A DNA stretch of 64,000 nt. It comes from Anoplolepis gracilipes. Taxonomy: Eukaryota; Arthropoda; Insecta; Hymenoptera; Formicidae. This document shows positions 20,211 through 33,421 of this stretch, one piece after another. The notes beneath the pieces were generated by a model that worked only from the letters and a program-made list of their open reading frames with translations, did no database searches and was not told the DNA's origin. Position 1 is the first letter of the stretch. The number at the start of each line of letters is the position of its first letter. The DNA is taken from positions 2,010,501-2,074,500 of the forward strand of contig NW_027328669.1 in NCBI RefSeq assembly GCF_047496725.1, given 5' to 3'. The position numbers and the translations under genes are program-made.

Positions 20211-22298
20211 AAAGCTCCTCGGAGGATGCGTAACGCATTTCCTCACGTTAGAAAAAAAAAAAAAAAAGGGTTGAGGCGCCTCCCCCCTCCGAACCCAGGA
20301 CTCACCCATTTCAACCACAGTGCAGAGAACCACCGTCTGGTTTTTAGTGGATATACCCCGTCTATAGGTGAAGTCCCACATACCCCCGGGGAGTTCCCGC
20401 TCCTCGGGGGATGCGTAAAGCATTTTCCAGACGTTAAAAAAAAGTCTCCCCCCCGACGGCGCACCACCTTGACGTAGTGGGGGAGCTCACCTGGAGGGTG
20501 ATCCCAGCGTGGTTGTCGGGTCCTAGGACCCACAACCCCCGGGTGATCCCGAAGGGTGCTAAGAGTGCGCCAAAAAATTGATGGGTAAAAAACGGCGGTC
20601 GAACGCCACTGTTTCGGATGCGGTGGACCGGCAGGGGGGGGAAAGATCGTCCCCGTTCCCCCCTCGTCGTCATCATGTGAGGGGCCACCCGGGGGTTTGT
20701 CAACGAGGCCCCCGGGGGCATCAACTATCGTCTGGCTGAATAAAATTCGGGAGTCGAGAGAGTCCACGTACTCGGAGCTCTACGTCCTCCAGCAAAGGGA
20801 GGACTGGGACGGGGCCAACGAGTTCGTGGACAAACTCGAAGACCTCATGGATCACCTTCACGTCCTAAACCAGCTCTTTGAGCAACGGGACGTGCGGGTG
20901 TTTCTGAGGGGGTACTTCCAGGTAGACGCCTCCACGCAAGTGGAGACGTCCGCGAGGAGTGCGGGAGTGTAGGCGCGGCCTGCCCCTCCAAAGATCGAGG
21001 ACGTGGGGGTACAGGTCGTACCTGTCCTTCCCAACAAAATGGAAGTGGGCCTCCAGACCATCATAGAAACCCCTAAGGCCGCGGAGGTCCCAGATTCCTG
21101 CGTGGATGTGGAGTCCCTCCGCGGCCTTGTGAGGAGTGAAGTGGAGTCCGCTCTGGCCTTAGGACTAAGCAGACTCCACCAAGAACTAGGGGCACGTCAT
21201 CGCCCATCCTCCTCTGCCCCTAGTGAGGGGGCCACCGTGCCGCCCTCTTGGGCAGTGGTAGCGGCGAAAGGGGGTGGAGGAAGGAGTAAGGGGAAGAGTC
21301 TGGTCTCGGAGAAATCTCCCCCCCCCCCTTTAAAAGGAGAAAGGGATCTCCGGGCCGGACTTCTTCCTCTCCTGTGAAGGAGAGGAAGAAGAAGAGAAGG
21401 GACACATCGGTGCCGCCTGCAGGTCCGAGGTGTCCTGGGGCGACCGGTGCGGCGTCCCCGGACACCTCGGATGGGGGTGTGCACTGTGCGCTGATCTGGG
21501 TGTTCCCTCCGACCACGCCCTGGGCGGGGGCGTTCAGTGTTCCTCTCCTCCTATGGAGGGGAGGAAGAGGGGGAAAAGGAGAAGGGGACCCTCACCGAGT
21601 GCGGAGAAGGTGTCTCCCCCGGTGATGGTGGCCCCGGAGGTTGCCAGGGTCCCTGGTGCGGGGAGTGGGGGGGGGTTGTTTTAACACCCCCCTCCCCAGG
21701 AGTAGCGGAGGAAGTCTCCTTTATGGAGGTCGAGGTATGTCCCCGCCCAGGGGAAAGACCCCCTCATAATTGAGGAGGATGTGGGGGAGTAGGAAGGGGT
21801 AAGACATAGTCTTCCCCCCCTCTCCCCCACGGGGCAGTGAACTCGGAGAGTCTTTGACCCCCCTTGCCCCAAAACGGCTTTCCATCAGGCCATTAATGAG
21901 GGGAGGTGAGAATTAGTTCACACTTCCCCCCAGGGTCCAAGGGGGGGGGTGGGTGCGGGAACACCCACTCCCCATTGCATCTTGGCCTCAGGGAAGGCGG
22001 CGGGGTTGCGTGGTGGTCCCGCAACGCCGTTGTTGATGCGTCGCTGAGGTTCTACTTAGTGGCGCATCAAAAGGTAGGAACCTCTCCCCGACCATCTGGG
22101 GGAGGCAGGCAGGGGTGGGTCCTGGTAGAATGCGAAAGCGACCCCAGGGCCCACCCGCCAACCGCCGAGAGGACCATCGTAAGGTTTTAGTGCGTATACC
22201 CCGATAAATAGGGGGGAGTTCCACATACCCCCGGCGAGTTTCCGCTCCTCGGGGGAAGCGTAACGCATTTCCTCACGTAAAAAAAAAAAAAAAAAAAA
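20210..22298 (+). mobile_element. Nested R1-type LINE gag array, right arm
   Basis: Three head-to-tail pieces: a ~50-bp 3' end with poly(A) to 20266; a ~175-bp 3' end with poly(A) to 20443; and a gag unit 20444-22298 with a 20-bp poly(A). The junctions carry GGGTTGAGGCGC-like sequence between one poly(A) and the next unit. The first base run after the last poly(A) is GCGTTGCGCCTCAACCCC. Confidence 0.75.
20581..21690 (+). pseudogene. LINE gag (ORF1) remnant, right arm
   Basis: Starting at ATGGGTAAAAAACGG, the gag reading passes through a helical region (STYSELYVLQQREDWD, 20740-20900), a region with VDVESLRGLVRSEVESALAL (about 21103-21163), a basic Pro-rich stretch, and a zinc-knuckle area (CGVPGHLGWGC near 21450). 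Frames shift at about 20970 and 21377. One knuckle has lost residues compared with units at 44000 and 45870, where CYRCGVPGHL is complete. R1-clade gag proteins bind the element RNA. This copy is inactive. Confidence 0.7.
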
Positions 22299-22450
22299 GC
22301 GTTGCGCCTCAACCCCTTTTTCTCATAATAAAATGTAAATCTACATGGAAGACTCTTTTCTCAATAAATAAAACATAATAATAATAATATTTTTACAACA
22401 AATAACATTTATACTACTGCTCATATAATAAACTGTTCCACCCTTAGCTC

Positions 22451-22501
<51 letters not shown>

Positions 22502-24802
22502 ACCCATGAAACAAAAAAAATATATATATATTTTATAAAAATTTTTTATTAACGATAATAATAATTTCATATAAAACCTTTAAGATAAATAAAATATTAT
22601 TCAAATTTTTAAGACAAACGTATAAGTACTTATGAAACAATAAATTTTATTCTTATCAATAAAATTAATATTAAATTATTAATTATTGATTTTTCTAATT
22701 ATAATAAGAAAATAAACAAATAAAATATAATAAAAAGGAAGATTCATGATACTTATCTTAATAAATAACGATATGAATAAATAAGGAGCATCCTTCTTAT
22801 ACTCATTTCCCTTTTCCATCGGAGGCGGTGATTTTTAAACAAATAATATCGCCGGCCTCCAATGAACCATATTCCAGTGTGAATTTATTTATTTTGTATG
22901 ACACCTTCCCACTTAATATCAAATCTGCAAAGACATATATTTTATTTAGTACATATATACTTAATCATAAGAATAATAATAATATTAATAATAATAATTG
23001 CTTTACTATAGAATAAAAAATTAATTCAAAGTATTCATGAACCATAAAATCTCTCATACAAATAAAATAATTGATTCCCTTATATTCGTTACTATACAGA
23101 TATAACTTGTCCAAAACTTATAAATTAATTTACATCAATTTAATCAACAACTCATATTAAGTCAATTTTATCTTCCTTCAGAACAATAAATTAACAGAGT
23201 GATCATCAATATTCATTATCCTTTCATATTTATGTTCTATCTAGTAATATTCTTCCTTTTCCCACCAGACTCAATCACGAACATGTCCATACATACATAA
23301 ATTTTATAAAATTATCATTTTCTTATTAGTTGCAAATCGTACTAAATAAAATATCAATTTTATCAATTATGAAAAAAAAATATAATAAATTCTTACTAAT
23401 AACAATTAATATAGTTAACTCATTCTTATATAATTCGTTAGTACATGCAACAATAATTGTTTAAACAACGAAATTTATATTCCATACGAAACTTTTAATC
23501 ACATACCTTATCCCCTTATCCGAAGATCCATAAATAACCACCAATTTCTTTGTTAAAATAATAAATACTTTCGACACGTCTTAGACCATATGTTCCTCCT
23601 TAAGCCATAAACTATATAACTTTCTAGAGTTACCACTCTTATACCATTTTGCATTAAGGGACCAAATTTGGTCCACCAATTGATTACGACCTGGGGAACT
23701 AGAACATAAATATTAAAATTCTGTGTATATCCTTTAACACATATATATTAACTTATTGAAAACGACCTTTTAGATTTAAATTTATAAAAATTTACAAACA
23801 ACAATTTATCTTTTCCATATAAAATTTAGTCAAGTCATTAAAATTAAACTTCTGTATAATTAAAAATATTATTTTTCCAACATAAGTTAATTAACAAATT
23901 ACTTATAATAATTGAACAACTTAAGATTTATCGGGGATACGATATTAGAAATTTTTTCTCATTTATTCTATTCTACTTGTAAATTAATAATTTCCAACAA
24001 ATTTTTTCCTTATGATCAATTAACAATAGTATTTTATAATAACAATAAAAAAACATAAAATTTATAGCAAAATAAATAAAAAATTAACAAAAATTTCTAA
24101 ATTGCCCGAAACTTCGAGGACATGCTTTTTAGCCTATTTTACACATTTTAGCCGCCATTTTTAAATTTTTTATTTCTTGACTTAAGGATTCCAAATACCC
24201 TTAAATACCTTTACTACTATTAAACTAAGATTTATACAAAATTTCAACTAAATTGAGACAGCTTTAGAATTCTACTATTCAATAGATCGCAGTTTTGCAT
24301 CTGCAAAAATATAATTTGAAACGTCTATTTTATGCAATATCTCCTGACGACCTTATAGACAAAATTTCGTAAACTTACCCCTAATAGGTTCCGAAATACT
24401 TCCATTTGTTTATAAGACGTCAGCCATCTTGTTTTTACTGGTCCATCCTAAGAAGACCGGACCAATTCCATTGTAATAAACTCGAACTGACGATAATCTG
24501 TCCCCAACCTCGATTCGTCAAATCACTCCCTATGATAGTTAATTAAATAAATTAATAATAAGAATTATCAAATTTCTTATTAATAAGTTAAGATAATACC
24601 TAATAGCCATTACTGAATAATAGAGACGATATCTTACTTTAAAGCCACCCTATATACATCTTTTGTATACCGGGTGTCAAAAAATCATTACTCGTTAAAT
24701 TTTAAAATTCAAACATCTATAATATTCCCAACACCTACATGCTAAAGACATATAAATCTTATCCCTATCTCTTTTAATTAGCTCCAAATAAATTAAGAAT
24801 AA

Positions 24803-24982
24803 ATAAGACCTCAAACAACTGATACTGAAATTCAACAAGACACCTTTGTTGACCCTGAAGTTATATTGGAGACCTTAATCCAATTTATAGAAGAAAATAA
24901 AGAAAATATTATTTACAATTTAGATAATATTATTAAAGAATTTTTAAACCAAGCTTCTATTATCATAATCCCAGATCAGTAA
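24803..24982 (+). CDS. 59-codon conserved frame inside LTR-B, possible gag/accessory remnant
   Basis: The frame has no ATG. It reads DTEIQQDTFVDPEVILE, then an acidic helix-like stretch, and ends IIIIPDQ-stop. The copy at 56257-56424 keeps the frame and the stop, and most of the differences between the two fall at silent positions (about seven of nine). That suggests past selection on protein. The left-arm mirror is 12384-12563 on the minus strand. Function is unknown, and with no start codon it could be an exon. Confidence 0.4.
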   Translation: MRPQTTDTEIQQDTFVDPEVILETLIQFIEENKENIIYNLDNIIKEFLNQASIIIIPDQ

Positions 24983-25144
24983 AACAATCCCCTGATTTAT
25001 TAGTTCTTAGAACATATTGATCCTACTCTCGGCGGAGCCCTGGATATAGCCGATTTAGACAGATTACCCAATAAACTAAATACAGAGCAACCCTGTTATT
25101 GTGACACCTAAGTAGACGATAACAGTGGGTCACTACACGTGACA

Positions 25145-25442
25145 ATAGTTCCCATGTGATTTTCGCATGCATAACATTTATTTCTGTAGAATTTTGTGCC
25201 ATCTACGCACTGATGTCTCTTAGTTTCCTGGTAGTATGACTTTACTAATTCAGGAATTAGTTTATTATAACATATGACGCATAAAGTGACATGTGCATCA
25301 TATATTTTTTCATAGGAGTGAGTTTTGAAACAATGTACGGTATATAATTTTTGAAGAGCTTCTACGGAAGGGTGTGAGGAAGATGATGGTGAGAGCCTGG
25401 CTGATTGTGCGTTGAATGATGCATCTTTTTGCCTGAATTTAA
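25145..25442 (-). pseudogene. Cysteine-rich ORF-c, right-arm mirror
   Basis: Mirror of 11924-12221, cut by LTR-B at 25144. Confidence 0.55.
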
Positions 25443-25670
25443 TTAGTAGTATCTAGCTCCATTTACATGTAATATGAGCGGATTAGGAAGAGTATTTATT
25501 TGTCTCTCATCGCAATAGAATATGAATTCTAAGAACCTCAATTAACATTGGTCGCATTGAAATACGGGTTTGACTATGGTGATATCTGTATTACACCGTG
25601 CGCAGATTATTTCACGGAAGTGTTCGCCGGAGATCAAGTGGTGTGACACTATCCACTCATATTGATCTCG
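25443..25670 (-). pseudogene. Cysteine-rich ORF-b C-terminal half, right-arm mirror
   Basis: Mirror of 11696-11923 with the same nonsense codon after QCDQC. Confidence 0.6.
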
Positions 25671-25674
25671 ATAT

Positions 25675-28600
25675 TGTTACGTCCTGGATCGCGAGCGAGG
25701 TATGGTTGCGGTGGTTGGTGTACGCGGATCGCGGTGGCCGAGCGGTAAATCTGTCACGATCAGCGTAGCGGTGCACCGGAAACTAGCGGTCGGGACGTAA
25801 TGGATAATGGGGAGGATGTGAAGTGAGTAGACAATAAGTACAGATTGTTTACGTATACTAATTTTTATGTATTTATCATTATTTTATACTAAACATATAT
25901 GTACAGTTATATTTTATTATATTTTACAAGACGATTAGACAACTAAATCACGGACGAGTATCGGGAGGCGAATTGATAGGTGCTTCAGCGGCCGGCAGGA
26001 TGTATATTCGCCCGAAGAAAGGCTGGGAGGAAATGATCCTCGGTTGCGTAATCCCGAAGTCTATCAACGGCGGGGGCACGGGCCACGGACGGTATTCGAT
26101 AAGCGGTAAGGGCCTGTGTGAGGAAGCGACGGCCTCGCTACTGGATGTCGGTGGAGTGACAGCGTCGTGGAACGAGTCAGGAGCTGACGACTCCGCTGTA
26201 TGGTTTCCCGGTGGAGGGTATGTGAAGTACCCGACGGATGCTAGGTTCTGACTATCTGGTAGAGACGCAGCCGTTCGGACCGTTAGATAGGAGCCGCCTT
26301 GGTATAGTGACCGGATGAAGCGCTTCAATTGATGAGCACGCCCTGCTCGACGTGACCGACCCATGACGCAGCTAAGGAGGTAAGCGAAATTATAATCAAC
26401 GCCATGGTTGAATACGCGGAGGGATATAGACAGGGGTTAGCAATAGTAACGCGAGTGATGAAAAAGGAAAAAGAAAGAAGAAAAAAAAACATATACGCGT
26501 TAACGTAAATTGCTAAACGAGTTGACCTTATCTGACGGGTTGCGGGGACAGGGTGAGCCTTAATGAGTTTACTTTAATTTAATATTTATTTTATATTTCA
26601 GACCAAGAAGAGCGATCGGAGGAATTGTGAGAGACGCCCTGAGAGAGGCGCGGTTCGTGGACTGAGAGGAGGCAGATCGCCCTGAGAGAGGCGCGCTGCA
26701 CGCTAGGAGGCGGAATGCCCTGAAAGAGGCGCTCCTCGGAGATAAGAGTCGTTCGCCCTGAGAGAGGCGTGCGACGTAGATAGAGGTAGTCCGGCCCTGA
26801 AGGAGACGCACTACGAGGGATGAAGGCAGAACAGTCCTGAAAGAGGCGCACTGCTAGAAGGAACGTAGAGTCGCCCTGAAAGAGGCGCACTACGTAGGAA
26901 GGATGTAGATCACCCTGGAGGAGGCGCACTACGGTGTAGGTAAGGATGGTTATCGCTCTCTGTCTAATGACACTCCCTATGAAGACGTCCGAATAAAATA
27001 TTAATCTCTTCAATTATAAGTTATAGATATCTGAGGCTCTGGGTATGTCAAGGCGGACGTCGCGGACCTTGCCATTGGTGAGCGGATAAGGAAAAAGAAA
27101 AGAAAAAAAAATTAAAAGAAGAAGCTATAAGGAATACAAGAACGCCCTGGAGGAGGCGCGCATCGCCGCAGGATGAAAGAGAGAGCCCGAAGTAGGCGTG
27201 AAGGAAGGATGACCTCGTCAGATAAGTAGCACTAATTTGCCCGATAATTTCAGTATTAAAATTAGAATAGAAAGCTTGTCTCTATATTTACAGGTGTGGA
27301 CACGAGAGATTAACGGCGAGAAGAATTGACACCGAAAAGATGACCGACGCTCGGAATGGACAGGGACCGCGAACTGACACAGGTATGTATATTTCGAGTA
27401 AATTACACGTGAACAATATGATTAATGATTACACGAATATATCTTAATAATAACGACAACGTACTCACTTCACTAAATTATTATGTGTTACAGGAACCAC
27501 TGGGGAACACACTGTCACACGGGTGTATACGAGAATGTGGATCTACAATAATATTAGGATTACAACATCAGTTAATAGAACTTTCCTTTGACTATGATTT
27601 CACGCGCGGACAGGTTTCGGACGCTTAAACAATATTAAATAGGTGGCATTAATAATAATCTGATTGTCTAGAGAAGAAAAGATATAACGCTTATATTGTT
27701 GATAGAAGTAATTTACTGCGAATGAAAATTAAGATAAAATGTCTTTGAAAGTGATAGATAGAATTCGATATGTATTGTGAGCGCCGTGAAAATCAAAAAA
27801 GAGAAAGGAAATATAATAGTGACAGTAGAAACAATTAATCAAGAATAAATTTATACGACAGTAAACGCAAGAACTGAAAGCTAATTAATAGTATTCGCGA
27901 TATGCTAGTCTCGCAGTCTCTCTGAATTAATGATTTTGTGTGAATAATACCGAGTAATGAACTAGAAACACTGATTTGAAGATATAATATTAATTACACT
28001 GTGTGAAAATTTGTAAGAGCGTATGTATGATCGAATGCTATTAAGATAACCGATTATTAAATCGTACGAATGACTGTCTGTACGTACAGTGAATTTACTG
28101 AGTACCATATGAACTGAGTATGAATACTGGGTAAACTGTCTAACTGATCGAATATTGACTGCTGGTCGAATACTGCCTGAGCGAAAACTGAATTGTCAGA
28201 ATGAACCGTACAAACTGATTTTACTGTCGGGGCGAAAGCCGAATACTCAATATGATCTGAACTGTCTGGGCGAGAACTGAATACTCAATGTTGAGCGCAC
28301 GGTGCTCCCGTTTATATACCCGTGGTCGCTGAGGGCTCCCACCTTCTGAATTGTAGCACGCGCAACGTGGTCCGATCCTGGCCACGCTTGTTTGTCACGG
28401 ATATCACGCGCCGGGCAATAGTAAGCGGTCACGGTGTTTGTCCGAAATTTTCACGTGATCAGGCGGTTCCTGAATGTTCTAGAAGCTTCGGGACTAGCAA
28501 TGTAATATAATATTTATATCGTTATTTCTAGATATACCGCAATTATTACTAGCGTTACGATAACTTATCTGATTAATTACTTATCGCCGCATTGTATTAT

Positions 28601-31297
28601 AGCGTTGTACTTAGATAATTGTAGAGATATGAGAGCATTTCGCTAATTAACTTATTAATTAACAATTATCTATGATGTCGCATAATGTTATTCGTGGATT
28701 ACAAGGTCTAAATTAGTCTACAGACGTTAAACTCGCTATTATATAACTATATGTATGTATATTATTATAACTAGTAGTAATAAGTAATAATGGTATAAAT
28801 GTACATGTAATATGCCGTGATATATTTACAATGAATGGATGAGAAGTGTGTAAGTGTGTATAAATGCATAAATTTAAGACAAGTTTATATTGTGAGAGAT
28901 TGAGTGTGTAATTTAAATAATGCGCATGGAATATGTATGAATTAGCTATAAGATCCGAAACTATTGTGTTACCATGTATATGATACATTGATTATGCGTA
29001 TGTTAATATATGAATATGCCTGCAATAAGTTTATAATAGGTTTATTGAGAGTGCTTTGTTTGTGCGTACTAATGCGTCACTATGTATATAAATTATTTAT
29101 AGAGTGTGTGTATTTGCGTGTTACTGGGTGGATAATATGTCTATAATAGTCAGATACTGATTAAACATTGTGTAGATGATAAGTTTATAACGCGCGTACT
29201 TTTGTATCACCGGGTATATTAGGTGACTATTGTTATATAATTTTATGGTGTGTTTATTAAGGAGCGTGTATCTATGTAATTATTTCTGGGTGTTCATTAT
29301 GCGTTTATACTTGGTTTATGTAGTGTATGATGTGTGTATTATTGTACCAGCGTATATATAGGTATGGTCATTTTGTTTACTATGCATATGTATATTGTAA
29401 TTATCATTCATCCTCAATAAAATGATAAAGAAGTTTTGAGAATATTATCACGTTCAAGTTATTTCAGACACCTTGCATAAGTAAAAGTTAATTAAGTAAT
29501 TGTATATATTTGAGTGACTATCTAACTTTCGTTATCTTCCAGAGCTTTATTCGTTTTAAACTCTTTATGGGATATTTATATTGTTTTCACTATAATATGT
29601 ATATATATATATATGTATCATGAGTGGTTCATTTTAATTATTATTGATTTTAATTGATCACTTAAATGTTGTCTGAGCCTCGAGGAGTTCTTGTCAGGTC
29701 ATTATAATTTGCCTTTAAAACATCTGTGGATTATGATTCCTGCAGCGAGTCGCATATATATATATATATGTATGTATATGTGTATGCACCGAGTTATCTT
29801 CATGGTTGATATATGAAATAATTATAAATGATAGCTGACCGGATTTTTATTGGCAAACCAAATTGGATTTATGGTAAGGAATTATTATGCAGATGATGGG
29901 TTTGATCGAATCTTTTATTGTTGTTAAAATTTGAATTTACTGAAATCACTGCGTTGCGGTGGAGTATGAGTAAAATTGACAAGTTATTATATTTGGATGA
30001 CAGAATCATTAGATATGTACGTTACTGTGGTATTAATTCGGCTTTGGGATATAAAACTGCATTTAATAGTGAAGGCATAATTATATATTGGAGGTGCGGA
30101 TTAAAATAAATGAATTATTAAAGTTGAAAATATGAGATGTTCCTGGAGTAAAATGGGTCTATAACAATGTGCGCTTAACTTTTTATGGTGGGGCTGTAGC
30201 CCTATAAGTTGCTACTTTTTTTTGGTTCCTTATGAGTCAAGGCGCCAGAAAATAATTAAGGTCACTGGGCGGGTTTTTTATGTGATGTTTAAACCGTTAA
30301 AAATTGGGTGCTTTTCGATGTTGCGACAACTTTTGATATATTGAGAAAAGTGATTTAGACTGTGCATAGGAAGTTGCAATTGCACATACGAGTTACTTGG
30401 CTTGCTCAGTTTTAATAATTAATGAAAGTTCATATATAGGGTGTCCCAAAAGTACCGATCGGAGTTTATCATATGAGGCTTATGGAATTTAACCAAATGA
30501 ATCGGTCGGTTGTTAAACACTATTTTATACTAATGTTTGGATAATATGACAATGTTAGTTTATATACCGGGTGTCAATTTATTAAGGTGAACATGTGTCG
30601 GGAGTTGTATTTCCGCTTATTCGTAGTTGTGATCTCTTTCCTTGCGTGATTTTAGCTTGTTATATAGATTTTCTTTATATTTTTGTTATACCGGGTGGTG
30701 GTTAATTCTCGATGCGTGTGTCTATGGTGATGTGTACGTGTATGTTTGTGTTTAGTAAGAGTGATGACGGCGAGGTGGAGTGAACATTGACTTATATTAT
30801 CGCTATCACTTAATTTATGCTATTCTATTGACGCGTACTTATTATTATGTTTCCTTTTTATTTTTCAGGTACTGCAACTAGAGTGACAAAACTAAATGGG
30901 TAATTATAATAAAATTAAGATGTTCGACCGATTTGGTAGGCCGTTTCTCTTCCCTTTTTCAGGTGCTGAGAATGCGGACCAGAAGGTGATATACCGGGTG
31001 GCTGGAAAATAGATAAGAATTTTCATTGGACAACTAATTAATTATTATCCTTTATTTTTAGGTAGGGGAGAACCAGTGATGGGGATAAAACAAGAAAGAG
31101 AAAAAAAAATGTTCTAGCCGGAAACATAATAAAAAGGTATTTATCGGCTTAATCTATTTTTGATAATAACTATATGTATATATATAAAAAGAAAAAGAAA
31201 TTTTATAGGGGCTTAACGCTTACTATGTCTACTAAACAGGTGACGTATGGAGTTAACGGACGGCGACTGGTGTCAAGCGGAGGCGCTGGACGTGACA
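25675..31297 (-). mobile_element. 5.6-kb candidate giant solo LTR, right-arm mirror
   Basis: Mirror of 6070-11691. It opens TGTTACGTCC at 25675 when read rightwards and has the same flanking ATAT. Confidence 0.6.
25948..26364 (-). CDS. 138-codon proline-rich ORF, right-arm mirror of copy 2
   Basis: Same frame as 11002-11418. Coding status doubtful for the reasons given there. Confidence 0.3.
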   Translation of the reverse strand: MGRSRRAGRAHQLKRFIRSLYQGGSYLTVRTAASLPDSQNLASVGYFTYPPPGNHTAESSAPDSFHDAVTPPTSSSEAVASSHRPLPLIEYRPWPVPPPLIDFGITQPRIISSQPFFGRIYILPAAEAPINSPPDTRP

Positions 31298-31441
31298 ATA
31301 TCGTGGTTGGTAAATGTGATAACACTGAGTACAGTAAGCAAATCCTGACACGATGTGTCTATACCCAAAAGATTTATAGCACCGCGAGGTTGAAAGTATT
31401 TGACATTGATCTAGCCCAGTAGTATGGTTTCTTGAGCTCAT
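31298..31441 (-). pseudogene. Cysteine-rich ORF-b N-terminal half, right-arm mirror
   Basis: Mirror of 5926-6069, cut by the same insertion. Confidence 0.6.
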
Positions 31442-31498
31442 TCTATAAAGAGAGAAAAGAATAGTGCAAAAAAGGTCGACAGCTATTTAATAGCTTAT

Positions 31499-31900
31499 TT
31501 AATAGAAGTATCCACTTATACGAATTAATGTATTGTCTTCTGTATCAATTTGTTCTTCTTCTAAACGAGTTGAGTATGACAAGTATGCATCGTTACACAG
31601 AGAACATTGTCTCAATGTTCTTAGCGTAACTAAAGGTATTTTACATATTTTACATATTATTGGCTCGTAGCTTTTTGTAATTACAAGATAACGACAATGT
31701 AAAAATTTATGGAACCACCTATAGTATTCAGATAGCAGGAAGGAATAACAGGTTGCGCAAATTAAGTATCCGCGTTGGGTGTAGGTATATCCGGTGGCTT
31801 TAACGCACCACGTAATGTGTAATCATTGTTGTACTCGTGAGAAGGCGGGTGAAGTTTTGTATGAAGGATCTATTGTTGGTCGTTGGCGGGGCCAACACAT
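31499..31900 (-). CDS. Cysteine-rich ORF-a, right-arm mirror
   Basis: Mirror of 5467-5868 including the same in-frame TGA. The shared stop means that inactivation, or a spliced start downstream of it, predates the arm duplication. Confidence 0.55.
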
Positions 31901-31928
31901 CTGAAACCAAAAAGTTGTTCTTAACATT

Positions 31929-32190
31929 TCATCTTGGTTCAATATGAGCTATCTTCAATTTATCTGCGTGAACAACTCTTGATGAGTTTTTAAATAAAAT
32001 TTTGACGTTATTTTTGTTGGGCAATAAGTACTTCAAAAGGTCCAATATATTGATCAGAGAATTTTCCTTTAGCTGGTTCTTTCAATAAGAATACGTGATC
32101 TCCTTGTGTTACGTCCTGTCGACTCCACGTTTTTTCTCCCACGAAATGAACAATAATCGTCCGATCGGCCACAAAAAACTGGTTGCGCAA
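31929..32190 (-). pseudogene. Ty3/gypsy integrase C-terminal domain, right-arm mirror
   Basis: Mirror of 5177-5438 with the same GPF/Y module and the same terminal IEPR-stop. Confidence 0.8.
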
Positions 32191-32256
32191 TAGAAAAGAA
32201 CCGTTATTATTAAATAATGTTTAGACTTACTAAAAACGATATCTAAACAAATACCG

Positions 32257-33421
32257 TGTTACGTCCTGGATCGCGAGCGAGGTGCGGTTGCGGTGGTTGG
32301 TGTACGCGGATCGCGGTGGCCGAGCGGTAAACCTGTCACGATCAGCGTAGCAGTGCACCGGAAGCTGGCGGTCGGGACGTAATGGGTAATGAGGAGGATG
32401 TGAAGTGAGTAGACAATAAGTACAGATTGTTTACGTATACTAATTTTTATGTATTTATCATTATTTTATACTAAACATACATATACAGTTATATTTTCTT
32501 ATATTTTACAAGACGAGTGGACGACTAAATCACGGACGAGTATCGGGAGGCGAACTGATAGATACTTCAGCGGCCGGCAAGATGCGTACTCGCCTGAAGA
32601 AAGGCTGAGAGGAAAAGATCCTTGGTTGCGTAATCCCGAAGTCTATCAACAGCGGGGGCACGGGCCACGGACGGTATTCGATAGGCGGTAAGGGCCTATA
32701 TGAGGAAGCGACGGCCCCGCTGCTGGATGCCGGTGGAGTGACAGCGTCGTGGAACGGGTCAGGAGCCGAGGACTCCGCCATATGGTTTCCCGGTGGAGGG
32801 TATGTGAAATATCCGACGGATGCTGGGTTCTGACTATCCGGTGGAGACGCGGCCGTTCGGACCGTTAAATAAGAGCCGCCTTGGTATAGCGACCGGATGA
32901 GGCGCTTCAGTTGATGAGCGCGCCCTGATCGACGTGACCGACCCATGATGCAGCTAAGGAGGTAAGCGAAATTATAATCAAAGCCATGGTTGAATACACG
33001 GAGGAATATAGACAGGGGTTAGGGATAGTAACGCGAGTGATGAAAAAAGGAAAAGAAAAAAAAACATACACACATAACCAAGGGGGTCAGTTATGATAGG
33101 TGATAAGGGGCTCGTACACGCGCTAATGTAAATTGCTAAACGAGTTAACTTGACTTTATCTGAGGGGTTGTTGGGACAGGGTGAGCCTTAATGAATTTAC
33201 TTTAATTTAATATTTATTTTATATTTCAGACCAAGAAGAGCGATCGGAGGAATTGTGAGAGACGCCCTGAGAGAGGCGCGGTTCGTGGACTGAGAGGAGG
33301 CAGATCGCCCTGAGAGAGGCACACTGCACGCTAGGAGGCGGAATGCCCTGAAAGAGACGCTTCTCAGAGATGAGAGTCGTTCGCCCTGAGAGAGGCGCGC
33401 GACGTAGATAGAGGTAGTCCA
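32257..33421 (-). repeat. Copy 1 of the giant-element terminal segment, right-arm mirror
   Basis: Mirror of 3948-5113. Read rightwards it opens with TGTTACGTCC at 32257. Confidence 0.7.
32530..32946 (-). CDS. 138-codon proline-rich ORF, right-arm mirror of copy 1
   Basis: Identical reading to 4424-4840. The same doubts about coding status apply. Confidence 0.3.
   Translation of the reverse strand: MGRSRRSGRAHQLKRLIRSLYQGGSYLTVRTAASPPDSQNPASVGYFTYPPPGNHMAESSAPDPFHDAVTPPASSSGAVASSYRPLPPIEYRPWPVPPLLIDFGITQPRIFSSQPFFRRVRILPAAEVSISSPPDTRP

Larger units (their letters stand above)
19663..25144 (+). mobile_element. LTR-B with nested LINE array, right-arm copy
   Basis: Begins TGTGACGACC at 19663 after the purine tract, has TATATAAAAGG at 20185, is broken by the LINE array 20210-22298, resumes with TCAACCCC, and ends CACGTGACA at 25144 against ORF-c. 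The env-PPT-LTR order supports a 3' LTR read on this strand. Alternatively 22299-25144 could be a separate element read the other way, since its far end reads TGTCACGTG. Confidence 0.55.

Noticed and set aside
26591..27013. 140-codon ORF (mirror of 10352-10768) with repeated RLFQG/LSQG peptides
   Set aside because: It is the translation of the GCGCC hairpin array. Periodicity comes from the DNA repeat and no independent coding signal exists.
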